64,000 bases of DNA from an uncultured Roseobacter sp. (GTDB lineage: Bacteria > Pseudomonadota > Alphaproteobacteria > Rhodobacterales > Rhodobacteraceae), in assembly GCF_947499265.1 (NCBI RefSeq), contig NZ_CANMNK010000003.1, positions 124,001-188,000 on the forward strand, written 5' to 3'. Positions 7,780 through 16,593 of the stretch are shown here, one piece after another; positions within the stretch are counted from its first letter, which is position 1; each line of letters starts with the position of its first letter. The notes beneath the pieces are model-generated. The model saw only the letters and a list, made by a program, of their open reading frames with translations. It had not been told where the DNA came from and ran no database searches. The translations under genes and the position numbers were made by a program.

Positions 7780-10368
7780 TCAGAACTCTTCCCAACCCGC
7801 ATCCAGGTCGACATCCTCGTCAATGTCCAGCGCTAAATTGCCGTGTGTAACAGCTGGCCTCGCCACTGTCGGTTTATCAGACCTCGGTGTGACCTCTGGA
7901 GACGTTTTCGATCTTGCAACGGTTTCCAAATCCAAAGTGAAACGCGCAACTGCCGATGCGAGCGCATCAGCTTCAGCTGTCAACGCATGGCTTGCGGCTG
8001 TAGTCTCTTCAAACATGGCCGCGTTTTGTTGCGTCACGTGATCCAACTCGTTCACGGCAGTATTGATTTCATTCAGGCCTGCGGACTGCTCTCGCGCTGA
8101 GGCCGCGATGGTCGAGACGCGTTTTGATATCTCCGAAACAGAGGTCACAATCGATGCAAGCGCAGTTCCGGTTTTATCCACCAGATCAACACCTTGTCCG
8201 ACTTGTTCTCCCGAACTCGAAATCAAAGCGTTGATCTCGCGTGCCGCGTCCGAGGACCGTTGCGCCAGCGCCCGAACCTCCGTGGCCACCACCGCAAAAC
8301 CACGGCCAGCCTCGCCGGCCCGCGCAGCTTCGACACCCGCATTCAATGCCAGGAGGTTGGTCTGGAAGGCGATATCGTCAATCACAGTAGTGATTTTTGA
8401 GATTTCCTCCGACGAGGTCTTGATCCCATCCATCGCCTGCACAGCTTGCCGGGCAATCTCCCCCCCCTTTTCAGCATTGGCCTGCGCATCTGCAGACATC
8501 GACGAGGCCTCATCCGCACCTTCGGCGGCTGAGCGCACGGAACTCGTCAATTCATCCAGCGCCGCGGCAGTTTCCTCAAGCGTCGCGGCCTGTTTTTCTG
8601 TGCGTCGGGACAGATCATCCGCCGCTGTCGTAATTTCACCGGTTTCGTTCCGAATTGACTCCGAGTTGTGCATCACCGCACTAACCGCTTCCTTCAAGGA
8701 ACGCACAGCCTCATTGAAATCGTTGCGCAGTTTCTCGTACTCAGCAGGAAATACTGTGGTTATGTCGCGTGTCAGATCGCCTTCGGCAAGGGCCTTCAAT
8801 CCCACGCCCAATGCTTCAACCACGCCTTTTTGTTTTTCCACTGTCTCCGCTCGTTCCTGCTCGACCTGAATGAGCGCTCGCGCCGCCTCGGTGACATCTG
8901 TGCCCAGGAAAATCGCCCGATCAATTGTGTCGTCCGGCGCCGGAACCGATGTAAAGTTACCCTCTAGAATCAGTGTTTTTTCAGAGGTTGTATCCAAAAC
9001 CTCAAATCGTCCAAAAACCGGCTCGCCTTTAAGAACGCGGGTTTGCAGATCCGAGGCTGGTTCCGCACCATCTGCCATGCCCTGGAATAGTTCGGCAAAA
9101 CTCCTGGACAGAATTTCCTGCTCGTCGGCATTCAGTGCCTCAAGCAAGTTGGAGTTGGTGCCGATCACCTGCCCGCGTTTGTCAAATTCTACACGAATTT
9201 GGCTATCATCGATGGATTTGAGGACCGCTGCGTTCCTGGCCGCTTCACTTTGATCTGCCCATTCGATGACTGCACCGATCATATCACCTGCGTCACTTAA
9301 GGCCGCATTGATATTGATCTCAATGAGAGCACTTCCGATCTTAACGGAATGCGATACCGGCAATGCATCGATCCCCTTTTCCCGAATGTCTTTCGTTTGC
9401 GCGCTTAACTCCCGAAAATTGGCCAAATCAGCGCCTAAAAACGCCCCGCCTGACACCTCGGACCACATTTCAGCCAAGTCTTCCGACAAACCGTTCAGCA
9501 TGGTGTCACACGCCGGGTTCATGAATATCACCGACAGTTTTTCATCGACCATCATCATCGGCGCGGTCGAACCTACAAACGCAGCACTTTTGAAGGCGCT
9601 CTCGCGCTCAGCACTTTTTGCAAAGGCCAGTGCTTCGCGGAAAGTATCCAGCCGCCGCGCCATTTGCCCAACTTCATCCCCCCGTTTTGTATAGGGAATT
9701 TCCGCCTTATAGTCCTGTTTGGCAACGCCACTCATCGCCTGGGTCAACCTGACCAAAGGCCGCGACATCTGGCTGCGCAAAAAGAAACCAGCCAGCATCA
9801 CAGCCACGACCATAACGCCCAGGCCTGCCGTCAGCGCCTTATTTTGCAAGACGCTCAAACGTTCCAGCTGGCTTGCCGAACTCCAACTTGTCACCACGAT
9901 CCCGGAGACCGCACCCTCATCCCCGAAAACAGAGGGCTGGGCACTCATGAGACCGTTCTCAGACAGGATCGGCTGCCCCTGCTCCAGCGCCATTTGCGCC
10001 AGTTGCTGTGCTGCGTCTAGATCAAAGCTTTCGCTCCCGGTGCTGTAAACGGTCACACCATTGGCATTCATCACGAAGGCCCCAATCGCATCGGGTTTTG
10101 CGGCATCGATAACGCCGACCACGACGTCCTCAATTGCTTTTTCATTTCCAAACTTGATGGCACCGCCCATTTGCATTGCCAGCAACCCCGTCACTTCCGA
10201 TGCACGCGTGCTTAGAGCCTCATACGACAGTTCAGACTTCATCTGTCTGTTCACCATCGCAACAGCTGCCACCACGGCCACAATGCAAATGACCACCATG
10301 AGGGAGCACTTCACAAATAGGCTGTTGAGTGGATTGGATTCGTTTCCCGTGCGTTTCAAAAGCGACAT
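7780..10368 (-). CDS. methyl-accepting chemotaxis protein with PAS region and C-terminal CheR-docking pentapeptide
   Basis: An 862-residue chemoreceptor. TM1 is at about residues 20-40 and TM2 at about 179-198, enclosing a periplasmic sensor of about 135 residues. A HAMP domain (about 199-250) follows TM2. A long cytoplasmic linker contains PAS-like segments and a second HAMP-like region near 520-570. The signalling hairpin carries the tip [20 protein letters not shown]. The protein ends GWEEF, which fits the xWxxF pattern of the CheR/CheB tethering pentapeptide. No other che genes are nearby, so it is probably an orphan receptor feeding a pathway elsewhere. The ligand is unknown. Confidence 0.92.
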   Translation of the reverse strand: MSLLKRTGNESNPLNSLFVKCSLMVVICIVAVVAAVAMVNRQMKSELSYEALSTRASEVTGLLAMQMGGAIKFGNEKAIEDVVVGVIDAAKPDAIGAFVMNANGVTVYSTGSESFDLDAAQQLAQMALEQGQPILSENGLMSAQPSVFGDEGAVSGIVVTSWSSASQLERLSVLQNKALTAGLGVMVVAVMLAGFFLRSQMSRPLVRLTQAMSGVAKQDYKAEIPYTKRGDEVGQMARRLDTFREALAFAKSAERESAFKSAAFVGSTAPMMMVDEKLSVIFMNPACDTMLNGLSEDLAEMWSEVSGGAFLGADLANFRELSAQTKDIREKGIDALPVSHSVKIGSALIEININAALSDAGDMIGAVIEWADQSEAARNAAVLKSIDDSQIRVEFDKRGQVIGTNSNLLEALNADEQEILSRSFAELFQGMADGAEPASDLQTRVLKGEPVFGRFEVLDTTSEKTLILEGNFTSVPAPDDTIDRAIFLGTDVTEAARALIQVEQERAETVEKQKGVVEALGVGLKALAEGDLTRDITTVFPAEYEKLRNDFNEAVRSLKEAVSAVMHNSESIRNETGEITTAADDLSRRTEKQAATLEETAAALDELTSSVRSAAEGADEASSMSADAQANAEKGGEIARQAVQAMDGIKTSSEEISKITTVIDDIAFQTNLLALNAGVEAARAGEAGRGFAVVATEVRALAQRSSDAAREINALISSSGEQVGQGVDLVDKTGTALASIVTSVSEISKRVSTIAASAREQSAGLNEINTAVNELDHVTQQNAAMFEETTAASHALTAEADALASAVARFTLDLETVARSKTSPEVTPRSDKPTVARPAVTHGNLALDIDEDVDLDAGWEEF

Positions 10369-10824
10369 TGAGCAGGCCCATCATGAAGTGACTGAATTGG
10401 CGCACCCGCCCCAACACTGCGAACAGGTGATTTTCAACTGCTCTAATTACGGGTGACTCCTTTCGGAGCGCTTAACGGGCACCCTCAAAGGCAGGCTCTC
10501 CAGGTCAATCAGCACAGGAAAATTTGGGGAAAATCCCATCAGTCTTTTATTGAAAATCGAAATGATCGGTCATGAGGGTCAGTCGCAAAAATTCAAGGGG
10601 CGCATGCAGGTTGTGCAGATGACGTTTTGAGGATCTCCGCCAGCCCGTCATCTCTCCCTATTGGCTCAGAAGACAGAGACATGGGGCTGGGACCAAACAG
10701 CCTCTCGATATATCACACTATTGTCCGCGCCGATACGACCGAACGACCCATGGGCTTTGACCCTGTAGTTGGATTGAGGTCGGATTGACCGGCCTTGACC
10801 AGATGACATCGCTTGGAGCTGTCG
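10369..10824. other. non-coding region with two inverted repeats
   Basis: About 456 bases separate the chemoreceptor from the divergent serine hydrolase. No convincing gene was seen on either strand. Two inverted repeats stand out: a nested one at 10451-10484 (GGGTG with CACCC outside, CTCC-TTTC-GGAG inside), and AGATGACG (10617-10624) pairing with CGTCATCT (10646-10653) across 21 bases. The first would lie in the 5' leader of the chemoreceptor mRNA. Promoters for both genes are expected here. Confidence 0.5.
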
Positions 10825-12744
10825 ATGAACCACTCCCTTTCCGAAACACCCTATTCGGCACTGCAACATGGGTTGACCCTCGCGCGTCTCTTCCTGCGCG
10901 CTGCGCTCATTTGCGTCGCCTCGCTGGGCGCCAGCACGGCACACCCGCAAGAGACCTGGCGTGCAGAGCTCGGAGGCTTCGTCGATGGGTTGGTGACGAC
11001 CGGTCTTGATCAGGATGCCGTTGCCGGTGCGGTGGTGGTTATCGTCTCAAGCGAAGAGGTGGTTCTGTCGCGCGGCTACAGGCTGTCCGATGCAAGAACC
11101 GGGCGTCTCATGACCCCTGAGCAGGACGTTATCCCGCTGGCATCTATCACAAAAGTCTTCACAGCCCTGGCTATTCTCCAGCTTGTGGATACAGGGCGTA
11201 TCGCGCTTGACGACCCCATCACACGATACCTTCCGGGGTTGGAGTTAAACCAGCGTTTTGGTGACATCACCATCGTCCACCTGCTGAGCCATGCTGCCGG
11301 ATTGGAAGAGCGCTATTCCGGCTATTTCGCCGCGCATTCCGAGCGTGATGCCCTGTCGCGTATCGCGCAAATCTCGGCAATCCTTCCACGGCAAATCCGA
11401 CCGGCCGAGGAGGCGATAACCTATTCCAATGCCAGTTATGTTTTGCTGGGAGAGATCGTGGCCCAGGTCTCGGGCCAATCCTTCGAAGACTATGTCGCCA
11501 CGTCCATTTTGCGCCCGGTGGGAATTGACGCCCCCCATTTCATGCATGAGCCGTCTGGCACCAAGACGCCCAGCCCTTTTCATGTCTGGGACGCCGGGCG
11601 CTACCTGGCCATCGATCCTTCGCCTTTTCCAGCAATCCACGCCCCGTCCGGCGGACTTGCTCTGACCGCCGAGGACATGGGCCGCATCATGCAAATGTTG
11701 CTCAAGCAGGGCGCGGTTGACGACGCAACGGTTCTTTCCCCTGACACCATAGCGGATTTGCAACGGCCAGTTTGGCCGAACCGGGCAGCGTTTGCGGGGC
11801 GCACCCTTGGATATTGGACCGATACCTGGGCTGGACATACCGTCTATTATCACGGTGGCACGCATTTCGGATTTCACACCAACATGGTGCTGATCCCTAC
11901 ACTGGATCTGGCATTTTTTATCGCGGCGAATGGCCCCAGTGGCAGCGCGTTGATGGGCCTGCCGCGCCGGGCTTTGCGCGAGGTAATTGCGCCACAAACA
12001 AGACAGCCGTCGGCGCGGGTGGCGTGTGACGCAGATTGCCTGCATGTTTATACGGGACGTTTTATCACCACCCGACGAAACGAGACCGGTCTGGACCGAT
12101 TGCGGGTTCGCAACGCCCACAAAATCGAAATCCGACCCACTGATGAGGGGATGCTTCTCGTCTCCGGGCTTGGGTATTCCCGACTGTTCCAGGCGACGGG
12201 CGAGGGTCAATTTGAGACACCAGAAGGCGATATGCGCCTCGGTTTTCGCCGTGACACCTCGGGCCGCCTGACGGGTGCACATATCAACGGCGGTATTTTC
12301 AGTTTCGACCGGTTGGCGTTCTGGCAGAGCGCAATCTCATTGCATTCGGGCCTGGCAGCGGCTCTGACCGGCTCTCTTCTATGCCTCGCGTGCGCTGTTG
12401 CCGCGCGGCGGTCAAAGCGCCGTGCGATGGGTATGTCGCTTTGGCTGGGTCTCGTGTGGCTTGGGGGTGTCATCGGCAGCGTGGCGATCTTGAACTCGGT
12501 CCTGAATGGGCGAGATCTACCGTCTCAGGCAACAGCGGGGATGGGTCTCTGGACCCTGACAGGCCTCTACGCGGCTGCCGCGATAACATCGACTTGGGCC
12601 GGAATCTGGCTCGCCAGGCCGATGGGGGCCTCGAGTTGGGTCCGGGGCGACCGTCTTCTCGTTCTGGTCGCGCTTCCGTTATTTGCTTGGGCGTTGCTCG
12701 CAGCCTGGATGTGGAACCTGCCAACCGCAGCCTTGAGGTGGTGA
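10825..12744 (+). CDS. serine hydrolase, beta-lactamase class C/esterase family, with C-terminal membrane domain
   Basis: A 639-residue protein. After an N-terminal signal segment (RLFLRAALICVASLGAS) comes a class C beta-lactamase/DD-peptidase fold. The nucleophile motif is SITK (Ser107, Lys110), the YSN motif lies in ITYSNASYVLLGE, and the third motif HGG is in YYHGGTHFGFHTN. The last 130 residues hold four hydrophobic helices, such as LWLGLVWLGGVIGSVAILNS and LLVLVALPLFAWALLAAWMW, anchoring the periplasmic enzyme in the inner membrane. Family members act on D-amino-acid peptides, esters or peptidoglycan; the substrate is not predictable here. GGAG six bases before ATG 10825 sets the start over the TTG at 10813. 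Confidence 0.87.
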   Translation: MNHSLSETPYSALQHGLTLARLFLRAALICVASLGASTAHPQETWRAELGGFVDGLVTTGLDQDAVAGAVVVIVSSEEVVLSRGYRLSDARTGRLMTPEQDVIPLASITKVFTALAILQLVDTGRIALDDPITRYLPGLELNQRFGDITIVHLLSHAAGLEERYSGYFAAHSERDALSRIAQISAILPRQIRPAEEAITYSNASYVLLGEIVAQVSGQSFEDYVATSILRPVGIDAPHFMHEPSGTKTPSPFHVWDAGRYLAIDPSPFPAIHAPSGGLALTAEDMGRIMQMLLKQGAVDDATVLSPDTIADLQRPVWPNRAAFAGRTLGYWTDTWAGHTVYYHGGTHFGFHTNMVLIPTLDLAFFIAANGPSGSALMGLPRRALREVIAPQTRQPSARVACDADCLHVYTGRFITTRRNETGLDRLRVRNAHKIEIRPTDEGMLLVSGLGYSRLFQATGEGQFETPEGDMRLGFRRDTSGRLTGAHINGGIFSFDRLAFWQSAISLHSGLAAALTGSLLCLACAVAARRSKRRAMGMSLWLGLVWLGGVIGSVAILNSVLNGRDLPSQATAGMGLWTLTGLYAAAAITSTWAGIWLARPMGASSWVRGDRLLVLVALPLFAWALLAAWMWNLPTAALRW

Positions 12745-12753
12745 TTGCCTCGA

Positions 12754-13515
12754 TCAATTCGGCAGGGATCGGCACAGAAAACCATCAATACTGCGCTTCA
12801 ACTGCACAGGGTTGTCAGTATGCAACATATGCCCGCCGGGCAGTTTTACCAGCCTCGCCCCGCGGATACGCTCCGCCATGAGGGCGGTACCATGATGGGT
12901 GGCGGTATTTTGCTTTCCAACGATCAAGAGCGTTGGGACGTCAATCTGAGATAGGCGTGGTCGCCCGTCATAACAGGCAGCAGCTTCCAGGGCGGCGGCG
13001 ATGCGAACGCGGTCCATGCGCGCCATCTGCCGCCGCAGCTCGGTGCAGGTTTCGCGACTTTGACCAAGGCCGGACAGCCACGCCAGCCATGAGATCGGGA
13101 TCGACTGGAACAGCCCCGAGGCAAGGCTTGCCGAAACCCGCCCGGAAAGGCGATCCCGCACGGTCGGAACGGTTTCGATCAAGACGAGCGCCATGACCCG
13201 ATCCTGCAATCGCGCGGCCAGTTCCAGCGCGACCATACCACCAAGCGAATGCCCGATTAACACGGCGTCCTGCGGCACGAGATGGGACAGCGCGTCGGCA
13301 TAGGTTTCAACGCGTGGCGGCTTGACCAATTTCGCGCGCCCATGCCCAGGCAGATCCGGTGTGACCGCGCGCGCAACTCCCGCTGTGATGGGCCCCCAAG
13401 TGTCGCCCGCCAGTCCCGCGCCATGCAACCAAACCGTATCCAATCGCGCCAGCGCCGACACCGGAGCACCTGCCGGATCTTGAGTGTCACAAACGCCCGA
13501 ACTGTTGGATGGCAT
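12754..13515 (-). CDS. alpha/beta hydrolase
   Basis: A 253-residue alpha/beta-hydrolase-fold protein. It has the oxyanion segment VWLHGAGLAGDTWG, the PGHG turn, the nucleophile elbow IGHSLGGM (Ser90), and a C-terminal catalytic His in LPGGHMLHTDN. The acid position normally found before the last His is in VGKQNTATHH, where an Asp is not obvious. The substrate is unknown; esters, lactones or haloalkanes are possible for this subgroup. It converges with the serine hydrolase gene with a nine-base gap between stops. Confidence 0.85.
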   Translation of the reverse strand: MPSNSSGVCDTQDPAGAPVSALARLDTVWLHGAGLAGDTWGPITAGVARAVTPDLPGHGRAKLVKPPRVETYADALSHLVPQDAVLIGHSLGGMVALELAARLQDRVMALVLIETVPTVRDRLSGRVSASLASGLFQSIPISWLAWLSGLGQSRETCTELRRQMARMDRVRIAAALEAAACYDGRPRLSQIDVPTLLIVGKQNTATHHGTALMAERIRGARLVKLPGGHMLHTDNPVQLKRSIDGFLCRSLPN

Positions 13516-13729
13516 GATGGAATAGTCCCCTTGTCTGTTTCGGTTCTGCGGCCAGCGCCCCTAGCCCAAAAGATTGCATTCATCAGCCCAAATGTCGTCC
13601 GAATGACCGAGGTAAATGTCCGATCCGAACGGCGCGGACACAAATGCACCAGGCGATTGTTGAGATGGGGCTGGCTTCGCGATAGGCATTGATGCGAGTT
13701 CACCACGGTGGTGCAGGTTGGACCAGTCA

Positions 13730-14950
13730 ATGATTTTTGACCCTGATAGGCTTTTGGTTGCGACGGTCACGGCCACCTTTGCCGTCGCTGTCCTTGCGTG
13801 CATGATAAGCTGGTCGCAGAGATGGAGCGCGCCCTCTCGAACGACGCTGGCGCTGTTTTTCGCGGCTTTTGCGCTCAGCGAGCTCGACACCTTGGCGGTG
13901 GCGCTGACCCATGAAATGCCACAGGTCATCCGGGATGGGGTCGAGCTCAAAAGCTTCATCGCCAATTTCTGCATAATGCCGCTGTTTCTGTTTTATGTGC
14001 GAGAGCTGACCGATTTCAGCGGACACCCTGGCAACGGCAAAGCACTTGCTTTGCATTTTGCCTTGCCCGGTGTGGTTCTTATTTTTTCTTTTGTAACCAT
14101 GGCCCTGCCTGCGGCGACGCGCGACATCTGGTATTCCGACACCATGGCTGAGGCTTCTCTGCCCGGTCTGCGTCTTCTGCACTATGGCTTCACCCTCCTG
14201 ACGGTCGCGCTTGTACTGCAATGGGCGGTTTATGTCATCTGGGTCGCACGAACCCAGGCAGGCCATATCGCGCGTCTAAAGCAGCATTTTGCCAGCACCG
14301 AAGGAATGGAATTGCGCTGGGTCGCAGTTCTTGCTTTTGCGATGGGCTCCTACATCCTGCAAACCATTGCCGGAGAGACCCTGATCTTATTGGGCAAGCA
14401 GGATCCTGTCGGTCCGCTGTTTGACAGCTTCCTGGTTCTGATCGTCGTTGCTGCGGTGGCCCTCTGGGGGCTGCGCCCGTCCCCTGAGCTGGATCACGCC
14501 ACGAAAGCTTTGGATGAGGCGGCAGAACACCATGCGACAAAATATCAAAGAAGCGCCCTTGATATCGATCAATCGCACCGGATCGCCCAAAAGCTGTTGC
14601 GCGCGATGCAGGAGGATCACCTCTATCGAGACCCAAATCTGACACTCAGTGCGCTGTCGGCGCACGTGGGGGTGTCGCTGAACTATGTCTCTCAGACCCT
14701 CAACCAAAACCTGGGCCAATCGTTCTTCGAATTTGTAAACAGCTGGCGGGTCAAGGAAGCCATCCCGCTTGTTGAAGCGGGGGAGACAACCGTCCTGGCC
14801 ATTGCCTATGAGGTAGGCTTTAACTCACGCTCGTCATTCTATTCGGCGTTCAAGCGCGTGACGGATATGACGCCGACCGCCTATAAGAATGCGAAATCAA
14901 AACCGCCTCTATTTGATGCAGAAAGATTGATTTCCAGCGACCAGAAATGA
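13730..14950 (+). CDS. membrane-embedded AraC-family transcriptional regulator
   Basis: A 406-residue protein with an integral-membrane N-terminal half, about seven hydrophobic helices over residues 8-245, for example LHFALPGVVLIFSFVTMALP. The C-terminal AraC DNA-binding domain (about 295-390) includes LSALSAHVGVSLNYVSQTLN in the first HTH and AIAYEVGFNSRSSFYSAFKR in the second. Such regulators are thought to sense membrane or periplasmic signals and bind DNA while anchored. Position between the alpha/beta hydrolase and a class D beta-lactamase-like gene suggests a cell-envelope or antibiotic signal. A TTG at 13718 is a less likely start. Confidence 0.85.
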   Translation: MIFDPDRLLVATVTATFAVAVLACMISWSQRWSAPSRTTLALFFAAFALSELDTLAVALTHEMPQVIRDGVELKSFIANFCIMPLFLFYVRELTDFSGHPGNGKALALHFALPGVVLIFSFVTMALPAATRDIWYSDTMAEASLPGLRLLHYGFTLLTVALVLQWAVYVIWVARTQAGHIARLKQHFASTEGMELRWVAVLAFAMGSYILQTIAGETLILLGKQDPVGPLFDSFLVLIVVAAVALWGLRPSPELDHATKALDEAAEHHATKYQRSALDIDQSHRIAQKLLRAMQEDHLYRDPNLTLSALSAHVGVSLNYVSQTLNQNLGQSFFEFVNSWRVKEAIPLVEAGETTVLAIAYEVGFNSRSSFYSAFKRVTDMTPTAYKNAKSKPPLFDAERLISSDQK

Positions 14951-15211
14951 CAGGTACAACCAAAGAAATCGCGATCCGACCTGACGCCGAAGCCAACCGG
15001 CCAAAGGTGCGCGCCATCCACGACGCGGCCCCGCGGGACGAGTTGTCGCTTAGTGCCCGGATGGTGGCGTTCCGGATCACCGAGCAGTGCGAAAGAAAGT
15101 CAACCGGCAACGCGTCGCTTGCGACCAGCGGCCTCGTTCTGAGAAAAAGCGGCGCGTATTTGCAAAAAGCAGGCCTGGATCCCAGCGGGTCCACATCACA
15201 GGAAACATCTC

Positions 15212-16057
15212 ATGCCTCAATCAATGATCGCAAATATCGTCGCAAGGGTCGGTCTCTTTGTTCTTCTGTTCTGGCCGTTTCCAGGCGCAGCGGTCGCCGA
15301 CACGATGTTGGACCGCGAACAGTTCACCGGTGACATCGGTGAAAGACAGTCGAGCTTCCTCGCGCTCGATCTTACCTCCGGTGCACGGTGCGTTCTTGCA
15401 GGAAGCGACCTTGAGACCCGCCATGCGCCCTGGTCCACCTTCAAGATCCCCAATACCTTGATCGCGCTGGAAACCGGTGTCGCGGAAAGCATCGAATCCT
15501 GGCGCGACTGGGACCCGAAGCTACGTCCTGCGGCGCATTATTGGCCGGACGCCTGGCGACAGGGTCAAACGCTGCAATCCGCGTTTCGGCGGTCGGCGGC
15601 ATGGTATTTCCAAGATATTGCTGTCGAGGTCGGAGCGCCGCGCTATCGCGATTTGCTGTCGGATTGGGGGTACGGCAACGCTGATGTGCCGACTGGCTCG
15701 GACACGTTCTGGCTTGGTGGGCCGCTGGCCCTTTCCGTCACCGAACATGTTCACTTTTTGGAGCGTCTCCTGACCGGCGCCCTTGGCGTCGACGATGTCC
15801 ATCTTGAAGCCCTGACCCGGGTGGCAGCGGCGGGAAACCTCGGCGCGCTCAAGCTTTGTGGAAAAACGGGGTCCGGTCCCGTGCAGGCCGGTCAGTTTTC
15901 AGGCTCGTTTGAGGGATGGTATGCCGGATGGCTTGGGCAGGATGGCAAGGTTGCCGTTGTCTTCGCGCATCATGCGCAGGGCGCGCATTTCTCGTCCATT
16001 CGATCTTTCCGACAGGATTTCGCTGAGGTTCTCCTTAAAGCTTGTGGCTACAGGTAG
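15212..16057 (+). CDS. class D (OXA-like) beta-lactamase or related penicillin-binding protein
   Basis: A 281-residue exported protein with signal peptide (VGLFVLLFWPFPGAAVAD). The class D motifs appear in order: STFK (Ser75, Lys78), SAAWYFQ at the second motif, YGNAD at the YGN motif, FWLGGPLALS with the Trp that protects the carboxylated Lys, and CGKTGSG at the KTG motif. Class D enzymes hydrolyse beta-lactams with an active-site N-carboxylated lysine. All motifs are intact, so activity is plausible, but spectrum cannot be stated. It lies 261 bases after the membrane AraC regulator, a possible controller. Confidence 0.87.
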   Translation: MPQSMIANIVARVGLFVLLFWPFPGAAVADTMLDREQFTGDIGERQSSFLALDLTSGARCVLAGSDLETRHAPWSTFKIPNTLIALETGVAESIESWRDWDPKLRPAAHYWPDAWRQGQTLQSAFRRSAAWYFQDIAVEVGAPRYRDLLSDWGYGNADVPTGSDTFWLGGPLALSVTEHVHFLERLLTGALGVDDVHLEALTRVAAAGNLGALKLCGKTGSGPVQAGQFSGSFEGWYAGWLGQDGKVAVVFAHHAQGAHFSSIRSFRQDFAEVLLKACGYR

Positions 16058-16593
16058 ACCTCGGCTGTTCCGGTTCTCCTGATTGAAAGTCCATCTATTC
16101 CGGCACGCATGGGAAACCGATTTGGTATCTTGAGACCTGACTTTTGATTGCCTATTGCACATCGATGGTGATCTGAAAACTCAATACCCGTTCAAGTCGC
16201 GGGATCCATCAGTTTGACCCGATGCGAACCTCGGTTTTGCCACAGCCTCCGTTTGGAAACTTGTTGCTCAGAACCCGGGCGACTATTTACCGGTGCGGTC
16301 CGCGCCACGGCCCTAACGGTGTTTCAGCCAGCCGGGTTGCTTTGGTGCCAGGAGCCGTTTCCAGCCGTTTTCTCGCTTTCAGTTCAAAAACGGTTTCCCA
16401 ATCAGTTTGATAGCCAACGAGACCGACAAGCTCAGCGCGCCACACATCATAAGGATCCGATTTATGCACATGGGGGCTTCACCTCCTTGCAAAAATCATA
16501 CAAGAACGACCCAGATGCAACGCATCGAAAATCAATCATTTTTGAGTACCCAGCTGGTTGCAAGGCGCTCACTCTTTTCTTGGGGGTGGCCAA
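16058..16593. other. 536-base gap, mostly without recognised genes
   Basis: No gene of normal length is supported on either strand. A 31-codon frame with a strong Shine-Dalgarno sequence on the minus strand is listed separately (16379-16471). The promoter of the RTX/RCC1 gene is expected toward the right end. No repeats or insertion-sequence similarity were recognised. Confidence 0.4.
16379..16471 (-). CDS. possible 30-residue hydrophobic peptide
   Basis: The frame starts at ATG 16471 and encodes MCINRILMMCGALSLSVSLA followed by IKLIGKPFLN. This is one potential membrane helix flanked by charged residues. Upstream is AAGGAGGTGA (complement of 16480-16489), a near-perfect match to the anti-Shine-Dalgarno sequence, about ten bases before the ATG. 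A second frame starting at GTG 16469 also stays open for 60 residues, so which frame is used is uncertain. It is divergent from the RTX gene. No family recognised. Confidence 0.3.
   Translation of the reverse strand: MCINRILMMCGALSLSVSLAIKLIGKPFLN

Noticed and set aside
14947-15333. Frame beginning ATGA over the AraC stop and running into the OXA-like gene
   Set aside because: The overlap looked like coupling, but the frame covers 120 bases of the beta-lactamase-like gene in another phase, has no ribosome site, and shows no recognisable protein pattern.
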